Part shown: one piece after another, positions 24,074-33,290 of the stretch | Numbering within the stretch: position 1 is the stretch's first letter | Layout of the letters: each line of letters begins with the position of its first letter | Source of the DNA: Galerina marginata | Lineage: Eukaryota; Basidiomycota; Agaricomycetes; Agaricales; Galerinaceae | Direction of reading: 5' to 3' | Assembly: GCA_023014335.1 (NCBI GenBank) | Contig: JAECYW010000028.1 | Location: forward strand, 62,001 to 126,000 | DNA length: 64,000 nt | Notes under the pieces: generated by a model | The model's input: the letters and a program-made list of their open reading frames with translations, nothing else | What the model was told of the DNA's origin: nothing | The model's database searches: none | Translations under genes and position numbers: made by a program

Positions 24074-24380
24074 AATTATATCTTAGGTGTCTTGTATCAG
24101 ATCAGTTGGACAGTTGTTATATCTTAGGTATCTTGTAGTATCAGATCAGTTGGACGGTTGTTGATGCATTATGTGTTCCAAATCTCTTGTGCTAAGATGC
24201 AATAAACAAAGTATTAAAAGGGGAATAGGTAAAAAAGACTGGCTAAAGACGGGCGTCACAATACAAAAGATAGAGATGAGACGTTGGGATACAATACAAC
24301 TCGATAAAAAAAAACAGGTCAAGAGGAAGGAAGGTAGGGATGTGGTGTACAACAGAAAGAACGGCGCGACGTTCACCTGG
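24074..24380. repeat. Convergent intergenic region with ~45-bp duplication
   Basis: This lies between two convergent stops. It holds two imperfect direct copies of a ~45-bp segment (ttatatcttaggt.tcttgta..tatcagatcagttgga) at about 24077-24116 and 24118-24160, then AT-rich sequence. It probably serves as the shared 3' UTR region of both genes; AATAAA occurs near 24201. Confidence 0.6.
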
Positions 24381-26035
24381 CTAATCAATCTCGATGACAT
24401 CAGTGGGCTTCATGCTGGCTTTGACATCTCTACGAGCGCGCTTTGCGAAAGCTGACCAAAGACCCTCCTTGCACCGGCCAAGCTCTATAAACTCTTCCCG
24501 CAAAGTTGCAGGTGCCTTCCTCCAGAGTTCCTTTTGGTTATTGAACGTCGATGGTATGAAACGAACACGAGGGAAGTACTTCAAGAATATTGATTCTTGG
24601 GTGAGAGCGCGTTGGTGAACACAATGTGTGCGAGAAGAGCATTCGCGCATACAACAACCAATGTCGGAGGTGTAGTAGTCGTGTGGCCACCGCTTCGGCT
24701 CAGCGTCCTCAATCTCTATTGGGTCACCAAAACTTCCCGTGCCGTCGTCAGCATGAGAAGTTTGGGAAAGTAAGGTTGAGGGAAGCGGCGGTGGCGTGGA
24801 TTCGGAACCAGCGACGGGGGATATGGTGGGTTGACCGAGTGATGCCGAAGGGGTAGGTTGGGAAAGGAAAAGTTGTTGCTGTGGGACGGCTGTTGATGAG
24901 GTCGAAGCCAGTGGCGAAAGAGGAGGAGAGGAAGAGGGAGACTTGGTCTTGTGCTTCTCGCGAACATAGGCACGTTCACGAGCTAAGCCAAGGTGGAGGT
25001 GAGGCCTTGCAGCGTCCTGAGGACGGGAATCCAGTGCTTTCTGGAAGTCGACGCACTTGCGGAGGGCGGCGTCCTTGAGGAACAGACGTTGTCCCTTGTG
25101 AACCTCCAGGACGTACCCAGCATCAACCGCGACCCAGTCCTGTATCTCATTCTCGTCGTACATCCTCAATCTGCCCGCTTCACTTGCGCCCAAGAGTCCG
25201 ACGGTTGCAAGTAGACCAGTGGTGACGGTGAGGTATGGCCACGTAAACTCTTGAAAAATCTTGACGGTGGGGGCTGTGTCTTCGGTTGTCCAAGGGTAAA
25301 CAGCTATGCGCTGCTTGGCCCTCTGTGCTTTATCCTTAAGCTCCGCATCGAGGATTGTCTGGCGACGCAGCTTCTCCTGTTGATCAGCGACCACTTGTGT
25401 GAAAATCGGGCGGAGATGGCTGGAAAAGCGAGGATCGGGCCTTGCATCGGTGACTTCAGGAGACAACGAGTGGCGAGCAACAGGGAGAGAAGAAGGTGGT
25501 GGGTGGGCGGTGGCGTCGACCATTGTGGGGACCAAAAAGGGAGGTGGGACAGTCCTCGTTACAGTTGCTGCTCCTGACAGCTTATGCTTCTTTGAAGCGC
25601 ATCTCCCTTTACCATACTCGATGCAGTGCTTCCGACACATGCGGCTCGTACAGTCGTCGGCAAGACGTGTCTGTCCACAGTTCTGAACTGGGCACTGGCC
25701 AGCTGTCGCAGGCGCAGGCGCAATGGAAGGGAGGAGCGGAAGACCGGCAAATACAGGTTGAGAAGGGAGGTTGGGAGAGACGCTCGGTGACCTTGACGCC
25801 CTCCGAATGAAGGAGCAACGCTTCCCGTCCTCATTGATACCGTGACACTGTAGGATTCTCAGGTTAACAGTCAATTTGATGAGAACAACAGCATGATACG
25901 TACTGTCGCAAATAGGGCACCCTTGTTTCCATTTTTGTCTGATTTGCACGGCTGGAATTTGACAAAACGACCGCAATTACTGCAGTTGAGGCCTTCGAGG
26001 TTTGAATTAAGGTCGGCCAGTCCATGTAGAGCCAT
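24381..26035 (-). CDS. GRF-zinc-finger protein, partner of KDZ-type gene
   Basis: Two minus-strand exons: 26035-25904 (ATG at 26035, 44 codons) and 25847-24381, joined across a 56-nt GTACGT...CTACAG intron, giving about 532 aa. Splicing completes a GRF-like zinc finger (CSNCGRF...NKGALFAT, then CHGINEDGKRC). A second cysteine/histidine cluster follows (CPVQNCGQTRLADDC...CRKHC..GKGRC). A basic helical stretch, the block VYPWTTEDTAPTVKIFQEFTWPYLTV, DENEIQDWVAVDAGYVLEVHKGQRLFLKD, a Ser/Pro-rich linker and a conserved-looking C-terminus (WPHDYYTSDIGCCM, FIPSTFNNQKELW) come after. GRF fingers bind single-stranded nucleic acid. I do not recognise the whole family. Its convergent pairing with the KDZ-type gene and the enclosing inverted repeats suggest an accessory transposition protein. 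Confidence 0.7.
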
Positions 26036-26439
26036 ATTTACAAGGAAGATAGGTATAGGAGGTAGGGAGCTGTGATTTGGGAAGCAAACGAGCGACGTGA
26101 GCTGGAGTAGTTGAAGGCTACACACAAATGACCCAATCAGTAAATACCATAGAAAGGAGGAGAGAGCACTCACAAAAAAGAGAACATGATCACATACTTT
26201 TCGTCAAGGGCTGAGGAGTGGGGATCGCAAGAGGGAACCAGTTGGAAGGAGTGGAAAAGCAAATTCCTGGGTTATAAACCCCTACAAAGGCGGCAATACG
26301 CCATTCAATGAGCGAATAACAAGTAAGATGCACAAGAAATGACGTACCGGAAACGACGAGTAGTGAGACATCGAGCTGGGGGGTTTGCTCAAGAGCGAGA
26401 GCCACAACGAAGGTCAACGTTCGACGAGAGCCCGGAGGT
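26036..26439. other. Upstream region of GRF gene
   Basis: This is leader or promoter DNA of the minus-strand gene. An open minus-strand segment covers part of it, but it has no recognisable motif and overlaps the presumed promoter, so I do not call a gene. Confidence 0.35.
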
Positions 26440-26590
26440 CGCACAGTTGAGCGGATACGGCGTGCCGTGACATGCCGATCATTCGTCGAATCGCCGAATC
26501 GCCGAACTGGCGAAATTTCCAGGTCCCAGATGCCCTCGTCCTGAGCTCCAAAGGTCAAAAAACTGGACCTGACTAGACTTCAAAACACTA
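26440..26590 (-). repeat. Candidate right terminal repeat
   Basis: Read on the minus strand it contains TCAGGTCCAGTTTTTTG, ATCTGGG, AATTTCGCCAGTTCGGC and TTCGACGAAT in the same order as 15405-15550. The core of about 45 bp agrees well; the flanking parts differ by indels, including a 16-nt insertion on the left side. Confidence 0.45.
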
Positions 26591-26636
26591 GCCATTATGT
26601 CGACATATCTTTGATAGATAAAGTCAACACAATTAT

Positions 26637-27249
26637 TATGAGTCCTTTGATTTATCAAAGACTCATTCTTTATAAACCCAGAACTTAGTTGAAATTTTGA
26701 TTCATTGATTGATTGATTGATCACTCAATACCGCGGAAAAAAATTTCCCAAAAAGGAAATTTTTGATCAAATAATAGATTTAGGTCCATTGACCATAAAT
26801 CTGAAAAAAATCATGTGACTTGCTATTTTCATTCTTGAGATATTGATCTTTTAAATCCAAAAAGCACAAAAGTACTGGCTTTTTTTTCGAGTTTGTTGCA
26901 TTTTTCTCAATAAGAAAGGCAGCTAATCACATGATTTAAAAAGATTCAGGGTCCTCAAATTATTTCCCACAACTTTGTTTTTGTTTCCCAAAATGATAAT
27001 TGCCAAATTGGGTAGCTTTCTCCCATAATATATAATAAGTTGAACTTTGAAACTTTTTTGTTTTTTCTCTCCATCACCAATGCAGCTATTGACTTGGTTT
27101 TTTTTGCTATGGTCTCTGGCTATTCTTTACTATCATCTAGGATACTCTTCTGGCCACCAAGGTGTCTGATTGTGCCATTAACTTTTGATCTTTTGAAATT
27201 AAAAAGGACTCATACATGCCATGCGAAGCAATGGCCCACATCCACAAGT
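26637..27249 (+). mobile_element. Non-autonomous family A Helitron with exon 1
   Basis: A 613-bp element with the same left end as the autonomous Helitron at 51526 (TATGAGTCCTTTGAT / ATCAAAGACTCAT palindrome). Its right end has the inverted motif GGACTCATA, the hairpin GCCATGCGAAGCAATGGC and terminal CACAAGT. Flanks are aattat|tcaaaac (T|T, no duplication). At 27080-27160 it retains the first coding exon of the Helitron protein: an ATG followed by a hydrophobic LLTWFFLLWSLAILYYHLGY segment. It is therefore an internal-deletion derivative of an autonomous relative. Confidence 0.85.
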
Positions 27250-27264
27250 TCAAAACATGGTTAA

Positions 27265-29044
27265 CCTGCCAGCATCAAAAGTGAGCTTCAGTGAAATATT
27301 TTATGTAACTAAACTTAAATACATTCATTTTAGGCATGGGAGTCAATTCTCACACAAAACGAGCAAGGTGAATTAACAGAAAAGCAAGTTTATGCTTGTT
27401 GGGCTGAATTGAACAAGAAGAAATGGCGACTGGACAACAATCAAGTCTCATCTTCTATCAAACTATTAGAAAAGAAGGAAGGCCATGAGGTCAAGATCAT
27501 TCCAACTGTACAGAAAGACAGAATTAGTGCCATTGCATTTACCTTCAAAGGTGTGCTTGAAGATGTCGGAAATGACATCATTGAGGTGGCTATGGATTCT
27601 ACATGTATGTTGGCTCACAGATGACTTTGCATTCTAAATTAACAACTTGTGCTCACAGGGAAAACCAATGCAGTTGGCTACGAGCTCTAAGGCATTGTCG
27701 GAGAACTCAATGGGTGAGTGGTCCCACTTGCATTTTGCTTCACTGTGTTACAAGTTCTTACGTAGTAAAAGAACTTGTTTTCCGGCCTCCATAGCAGGCA
27801 GAAAACATTCCTAACGCAATGGTTCGAAATTCTCCCACTCATACTGTGACCCTGCATGGTTTCTGTATCTCAGCCATTACTGGGCCAATTTTTATGATCT
27901 TGGTATCAAAAAATTCGTAAAAATCAGGGCTTTCATGTGGCATGTGTATCCAGGGACGATTAGGTCATGTGATCCGTTCACACGACCCAAAAAGCGCAAA
28001 TTTGTCTGAATTTCCACTTGAAACAGGTTTCAGTGAGCTAGATATGCTAAAATGTGTTGCCCAGACCAATCTAGAATAATGTACAAATATTTACATATGT
28101 TTTTCAATGATGTCATGGTGTCCAAATCAGGCAAACAGTCAGCTCAACTTGGTGAAAATCCGGAAATTGGTATTAAACTGACTGGATAACCCATAAAAGG
28201 CACACCAAACATGGCAAAACATGACCAAATAACATGAAAATAATGTTCTAGAAGCTTACATAATCAAACTCACAGCAGGACTTTGTGCAATTGCCTTGGA
28301 TTTGGTAATGTACCAACTTGGACAAAAATATTCTCAGGGATATGTCATGTGATATGTGTGCACAGACCACCTGTTAGGTAAAAAAAACATTATCAGTATT
28401 TTATTTTATTTTAATACCTCTAAAATCTCTAAAAATGGCTTATTTACTGTGTATTTCAAACAATATTCTGCATTTGGTAAGTCACATAGAGATGTGACAG
28501 TATCTATGTGACACCATCTTTTAGCCCTGAATTTTCTGATAATTACACATTTTGTTTCAAGGCAATCCGATAAAAACTAAGTGATGTATGAATTAATCTT
28601 CTTACAATTTCTTATTGTAGTCTAATAATTAATCTTGTTACAAGTTCTTACGTAGTAAAAGAACTTGTTTTCCGGCCTCCATAGCAGGCAGAAAACATTC
28701 CTAACGCAATGGTTCGAAATTCTCCCACTCATACTGTGACCCTGCATGGTTTCTGTATCTCAGCCATTACTGGGCCAATTTTTATGATCTTGGTATCAAA
28801 AAATTCGTAAAAATCAGGGCCTTCCTGGTCATGTGACCAGGCCGTTTTAGGCTTGTTAGATCCGCCTCATTTTTCTGCTTTTTTTGAGTATAAGATCATC
28901 TCAATAGCTTCAGATTTGAGCGGACTATGCATTATTTACTTATTTAACCTTTATTTATAGTCGGACCCACCTTGAAAGTAAGAACTTGTTTTTGCCATGC
29001 GCAGCAATGGCCTCTGACCAAGTCAACAGATGGCACAGCATTGG
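27265..29044 (+). pseudogene. MULE-like transposase fragment
   Basis: A plus-strand coding fragment with introns. The open part (about 27334-27605) encodes ...ELNKKKWRLD, EGHEVKIIPT, IAFTFKGVLEDVGNDIIEVAMDST. It is spliced (gtatgt...cacag, 27605-27659) to WKTNAVGYEL. The MDSTWKTN.YEL.GIVGE block is characteristic of Mutator-like transposase cores, where the Asp is catalytic. The expected Tyr codon after YEL is TAA (27689-27691), a nonsense mutation, and GIVGEL then follows in frame. A following intron beginning GTGAGT is interrupted by the family B element at 27749-29023; its tail and a short exon piece resume at 29024-29044 before a family A fragment. The gene is dead. Confidence 0.6.
27749..29023 (+). 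mobile_element. Family B element, long-plus-short type
   Basis: Left end at 27749, long unit, degenerate left end near 28602, intact second left end at 28639, short unit with a mutated E-box palindrome (TCATGTGACC), right end at 29023. Flanks cactgtgt|caacag rejoin a plausible intron of the MULE-like gene with no target duplication. Confidence 0.87.
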
Positions 29045-29232
29045 ACTTGTGGGTGTGGGCCATTGCGAATATGCATGTATGAGTTCTTTTTAATTTCCAA
29101 AGTTAATGGCACAACCAGATGCCTAAGAGACTAAAAGAGTATTCTAGATAATAGTAAAGAGTAGCCAGAGACCATAGCAAAAAAAATCAAGTCAATAGCT
29201 GCATTGGTGATGGAAAAAAGGAAGAAAAAAGT
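29045..29232 (-). mobile_element. Truncated family A Helitron, right end
   Basis: The minus strand matches the right part of the element at 26637-27249. It shows the terminal ACTTGTGGGTGTGGGCCATTGC, the inverted motif ATGAGTTC, and the reverse of the exon-1 segment encoding LLTWFFLLWSLA. The copy stops at about 29232 without a left end. The following 29233-29336 is unassigned. Confidence 0.7.
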
Positions 29233-29336
29233 AAAGCTGTGAACAACCAAACCAATAGTCCTGTTTGGGGCGTCACAACGTGATGCCCAGACTCTCAAGA
29301 GCAAGTGGTGAACCAGCTGCGATGGCGCTCAGGCAT

Positions 29337-29853
29337 TAGGGTAGTTCAAAGTTGGGCGCCGTCGCTTTCACATTCCCGCATTCTCGCATTGATGGCATTA
29401 CATAAAATATATTTATTCTCCGCTATGGTCACAAAGGATTCCAGGAACATCCCATTCGTACCGCCATCATTGATCGACCTATTTAGGCCCAAACCCTGAC
29501 AGCGGCACCAATGGCCCGCCAGGGACTAATTCTTCGGAAAGCCTTGAATTTGATCAAAATAAGCATCCAACGAGCAGCAGAAGTAATAGATATTATATTC
29601 TTGTAATTATTATGAACTTTTCTAATTTTTCTGGTGCTAATTACGGCCAAAAATGATGAAAATTAACGGGAGGGCGGGAGAGGTCGGGAATGGTCGGGAT
29701 GATGCAATTAGGCACCGACGCCCTGACAACGTGCCGCATTATGATGGTCACAAATCAGTCACAGCGGGTGTTTAAAAAGATTGTATTATATAACGCCATC
29801 AATGCGAGAATGCGGAATGCGAAAGCGACGGCGGCCAACTTTGAACTACCCTA
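29337..29853. mobile_element. TA-flanked MITE, Tc1/mariner-like
   Basis: Near-perfect terminal inverted repeats of about 58 bp (TAGGGTAGTTCAAAGTTGG... / ...GGCCAACTTTGAACTACCCTA) enclose a 517-bp non-coding element. The termini are TA dinucleotides, consistent with the Tc1/mariner target preference. The outer flanks rejoin as ggcat-TA-ttgtcc. Confidence 0.75.
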
Positions 29854-30154
29854 TTGTCCCCCACTCATAGCTTCCTCCACAGGCTTGACTTGGTGATTCG
29901 TCGAGCCATCCTGAACCACCTGCCAAACTGCCAGGGCCCTCTCGAGCTGCATAAAAACACCAGGAACGTGGACCTGAACAAGCCCAAGCCCAAGGCCAGT
30001 GTCCAAAATGCAGTAGTTGCTGCTAAGTGCGCAGCCTCAATGCCTTGGAAGGCTCGCAAATGCTCACTGCTGAGCTCTTTTGTGAAGAGAAAGATCTCAA
30101 CTGACAAAAACCACTCACCCAGAAAATTGAAGGGTACCTCCAACTGTGGGGAAT
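29854..30154 (+). other. Anonymous open segment
   Basis: The plus strand is open (IRRAILNHLPNCQGPLEL, a basic C-terminal part) but without recognisable motifs. It continues across the TA-flanked MITE to 29233-29336 and is cut by a family B element at 30155. It is possibly the remains of a transposon gene. Confidence 0.25.
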
Positions 30155-31393
30155 TACAAGTTCTTACGTAGTAAAAGAACTTGTTTTCCGGCCTGCATAG
30201 CAGGCAGAAATGGTTCCTAACGCAATCGTTCAAAATTCTCCCACTCATATAGTGACCCTGCATGGTTTCTGTATCTCAGCCATTACTGGGCCAATTTTGA
30301 TGATCTTGGTATCAAAAAATTTGTAAAAATCAGGGCTTTCATGTGGCATGTGTATTCAGGGTTGATTAGGTCATGTGACCTGTTCACACGACCCAAAAAG
30401 TGCAAATTTGTGTGAATTTACACTTAAAGCAGATTTCAGTGAGCTAGATATGCTAAAATGTGATGCCCAGACCAATATAGAATAATGTACAAATATTTAC
30501 ATATGTTTTGCAATGATGTCATGGTGTCCAAATCAGGCAAACAGTCAGCTCAACTTGGTGAAAATCCTAAAATTGGTGTTAAACTGACTGGATAACCCAT
30601 AAAAGGCACACCAAACATTGCAAAACATGACCAAATAACATGGAAGTAATGTTCTAGAAGCTTACATAATCAAACTCACAGCAGGACTTTGTGCAATTGC
30701 CTTGGATTTGGTAATGCACCAACTTGGACAAAAATATTCTCAGGGATATGTCATGTGATATGTGTGCACAGACCACCTGTTAGGTAAAGAAAAATAATCA
30801 GTATTTTTATTTTGTTTTAAAACCCTTAAGAACCCTCAATATGGCTTATTTACTATGTATTTCAAACAATATTCCGCATTTGGTAAGTCACATAGAGATG
30901 TGACAATACCTATGTGACACCATGTTTTAGCCCTGATTTTTCTGATAATTACACACTTTGTTTCAAGGCAATCTGATAAAAACTAAGCGACGTATGAATT
31001 AATATTGTTACAAGTTCTTACGTAGTAAAAGAACTTGTTTTCCGGCCTGCATAGCAGGCAGAAATGGTTCCTAACGCAATCGTTCAAAATTCTCCCACTC
31101 ATACAGTGACCCTGCATGGTTTCTGTATCTCAGCCATTACTGGGCCAATTTTTATGATCTTGGTATCAAAAAATTCGTAAAAATCAGGGCCTTCCTGGTC
31201 ACGTGACCAGGCTGTTTTAGGTTTACCAGATCCACCTCATTTTTCTGCTTTTTTTGAGTATAAGATCATCTTAATTGGTTCAGATTTGAGCGGACTATGC
31301 ATTATTTACTTGTTTAACCTGTATTTATAGTCGGACTCACCTTGAAAGTAAGAACTTGTTTTTGCCATGCGCAGCAATGGCCTCTGAACAAGT
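30155..31393 (+). mobile_element. Family B element, long-plus-short type
   Basis: Left ends at 30155 and 31009 (854 bp apart), short unit with the perfect palindrome (31194-31211), right end finishing GAACAAGT at 31393. Flanks are ggggaat|tgtctcc (T|T). Confidence 0.87.
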
Positions 31394-32360
31394 TGTCTCC
31401 TACAAAAATTGACGAAGCCACAAAAACTAGGGCTAGTTCCCATACTGCAGCCATAATGCCTTGGCTTCACAAGCTCAGGGATAAGAGTAGCAGGGCAGCA
31501 CCAAAATAGCACAGGCATATGTGTGGACAATTTTGAAAGGGAACAAGCACAGCGGCAGGATTTTGGGAGTTGAGGAAGATATCTAACAAGGTGCGTCGTC
31601 TGCAAGACCTATTTAATATCTTGCACAGGTCCTCATTGCTCAAGCAGGGACAATAATCTGTTCATTTTGTCCGCTGTATTACATCTATGACTTCCTCGGT
31701 TGTGAACAGCTCAGGTTGGCTCTCAGGTGAACTGGGTCCAGACTGGACCATGCCCTAATGAGCTACATACAGGTGAGTGACATGTCTGGTTTTGTGGCAT
31801 CTAGCTAACCAACTGTTCCTTTTTTTTTTTCAAGGCATCCCATCAATTTGCAAAATCTATTCACTACTTCAAAAAGACGGTTGAAAGGTAGATCTACAGG
31901 TTTTTCATTGCGATGGCTGCCAGTTTTCACTGATAACAGCCAGTTTCTCTCAATAACAGACAGTCCGACAAGACCCTAGCAAGCCCATCTGTCAGTTTGG
32001 ATTATCTGTTGGTCCTTGGTTGTTCTCTATCACTTGACTGACTTTGTAACCCTCTGCCCAGTTGTCGAAAACCTCCGTCTTCCCTACCCTTACTTGCCAC
32101 CTCTGCCCCAAACACAAGCTCATTTAGTACGGGTCTACTTTCTAGTCTGTTGTTAATGCTCATTGCCTATTTGCTTTGCAGTGTCAACTGTTGCACAGCC
32201 TTTACTCAACGAGGATTTTCAAAGGTTGAAAGGTGCGTTTGGTGTCTACCTTGATTCCCTTCTACTCACTTGTTGTACAGGTCATATGTGGAGATGAAGA
32301 TTAACAACTCTGCACTGTCAACAAGCACCTGTAGCTGTTACATTTATACATGAAAAAAGG
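31394..32360 (+). pseudogene. Decayed transposase remnant, hAT-like
   Basis: Several short open pieces are separated by intron-like sequences (for example gtgcgt...gtacag at 32232-32279). The piece around 32180-32330 encodes CCTAFTQRGFSKVER then SYVEMKINNSALSTS, reminiscent of the C-terminal dimerisation region of fungal hAT transposases (..VERAFSRGG.TVSK..). Upstream pieces (31560-31750) contain LRKISNKVRRLQDLFN. Stops interrupt most frames. The family assignment is tentative. Confidence 0.3.
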
Positions 32361-32361
32361 T

Positions 32362-33290
32362 AACTTGTCCAAAGAGGATGTTGCATCAGAAAGGCAATTT
32401 AACCACTTGGCCAGTTGACCAACAGGTCAATTTACCTATATAAACAAATATGTGTTTAGCCTATATCTCAGTGAAAACGGGAAGCACAGCCACGATTCTG
32501 GTAGATTCAGGGTCGCCTATATGATTACGTCATTTTTTATCAGAGGCGCAGCCACATCCGAGCACATCCTGGAAAGGCTCGGCAAAACCACATTACTTTT
32601 TGACAGCTTGAACAGTTTACCAAGCCATCCCTGAATATGCTCGGATGTGGCTGCGCCTCTGACAAAAAATGTGCTGCCAAGCCATTTGACCCTGAATCCA
32701 TCAAAATTTTGTGCCTAGCTATTTTTCCCACAGAGAAAAATGCAAAAAAGTGAAAAAAAGCCGGCAGTGAGAAATTTTGGCTGACAGGAAAATTTCCCAA
32801 AAAGGAAAGAGGGTTTCAAAATAACGCAATCTATTTTTAGACCCTACTAAAATTGAAATCACATGACTAGCTACCTTCCTCATTGAGATATAAGCCTTTT
32901 AGTGTTAATTAATAAATTAAAGAACTTAGCACAAATGCTGCTAAGTCCAAAATTAGCTGGCTGACTAAATACTGCCATTTTAGGCAATTGCATCTTGATT
33001 GCCTTTTATATCATGGGTGCAGTGGCCCTGAGACCTTATATTTACATTTGTTTGCATTTGAGGCCATAAAATTACATAAATGTGTGACAAGCATGTAAAT
33101 AGAGGCAAATTCAAAGTCATGTGATCTAAATTGATGCCATCAGATACCAAATAAATATATGCTCCTTCCTATAGTAGGGCAACGTCGCAGTATAGTAAAT
33201 ATTCACTTTGTTGGTAAACTGACCAACTGGTTAAATTGCCTTTCTGATGCAACATCCTTTTTGGACAACTTGCCTAACTGATTGCTTCAT
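32362..33290. mobile_element. TIR element of about 0.93 kb
   Basis: Inverted repeats of about 65 bp enclose it (AACTTGTCCAAAGAGGATG..GGCAATTTAACCACTTGG at 32362; its reverse complement, with a few changes, at 33228-33290). A second inverted pair sits inside: AGAGGCGCAGCCACATCCGAGCA (32535-32560 region) and its inverse (32636-32665). No coding potential; the interior resembles the non-coding part of family A Helitrons. I could not fix a target duplication. Confidence 0.55.

Larger units (their letters stand above)
15317..26590. mobile_element. Candidate two-gene KDZ-type DNA transposon
   Basis: A KDZ-type transposase gene (21929-24073) and a convergent GRF-zinc-finger gene (24381-26035) lie between two inverted, related sequences. 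At 15420-15550 the plus strand reads ...ATCTGGGAATTTCGGCAGTTCGGC..., and the reverse complement of 26480-26585 reads ...GGAAATTTCGCCAGTTCGGC.... Both are followed by TTCGACGAAT and preceded by TCCAGT...TTTTTTG. A LINE (15681-21407) landed between the left terminus and the first gene. I could not find a target duplication, so the outer limits are approximate. Confidence 0.42.

Noticed and set aside
26190..26558. 122-codon minus-strand open frame upstream of the GRF gene
   Set aside because: It overlaps the promoter and the candidate terminal repeat and has no recognisable domain.
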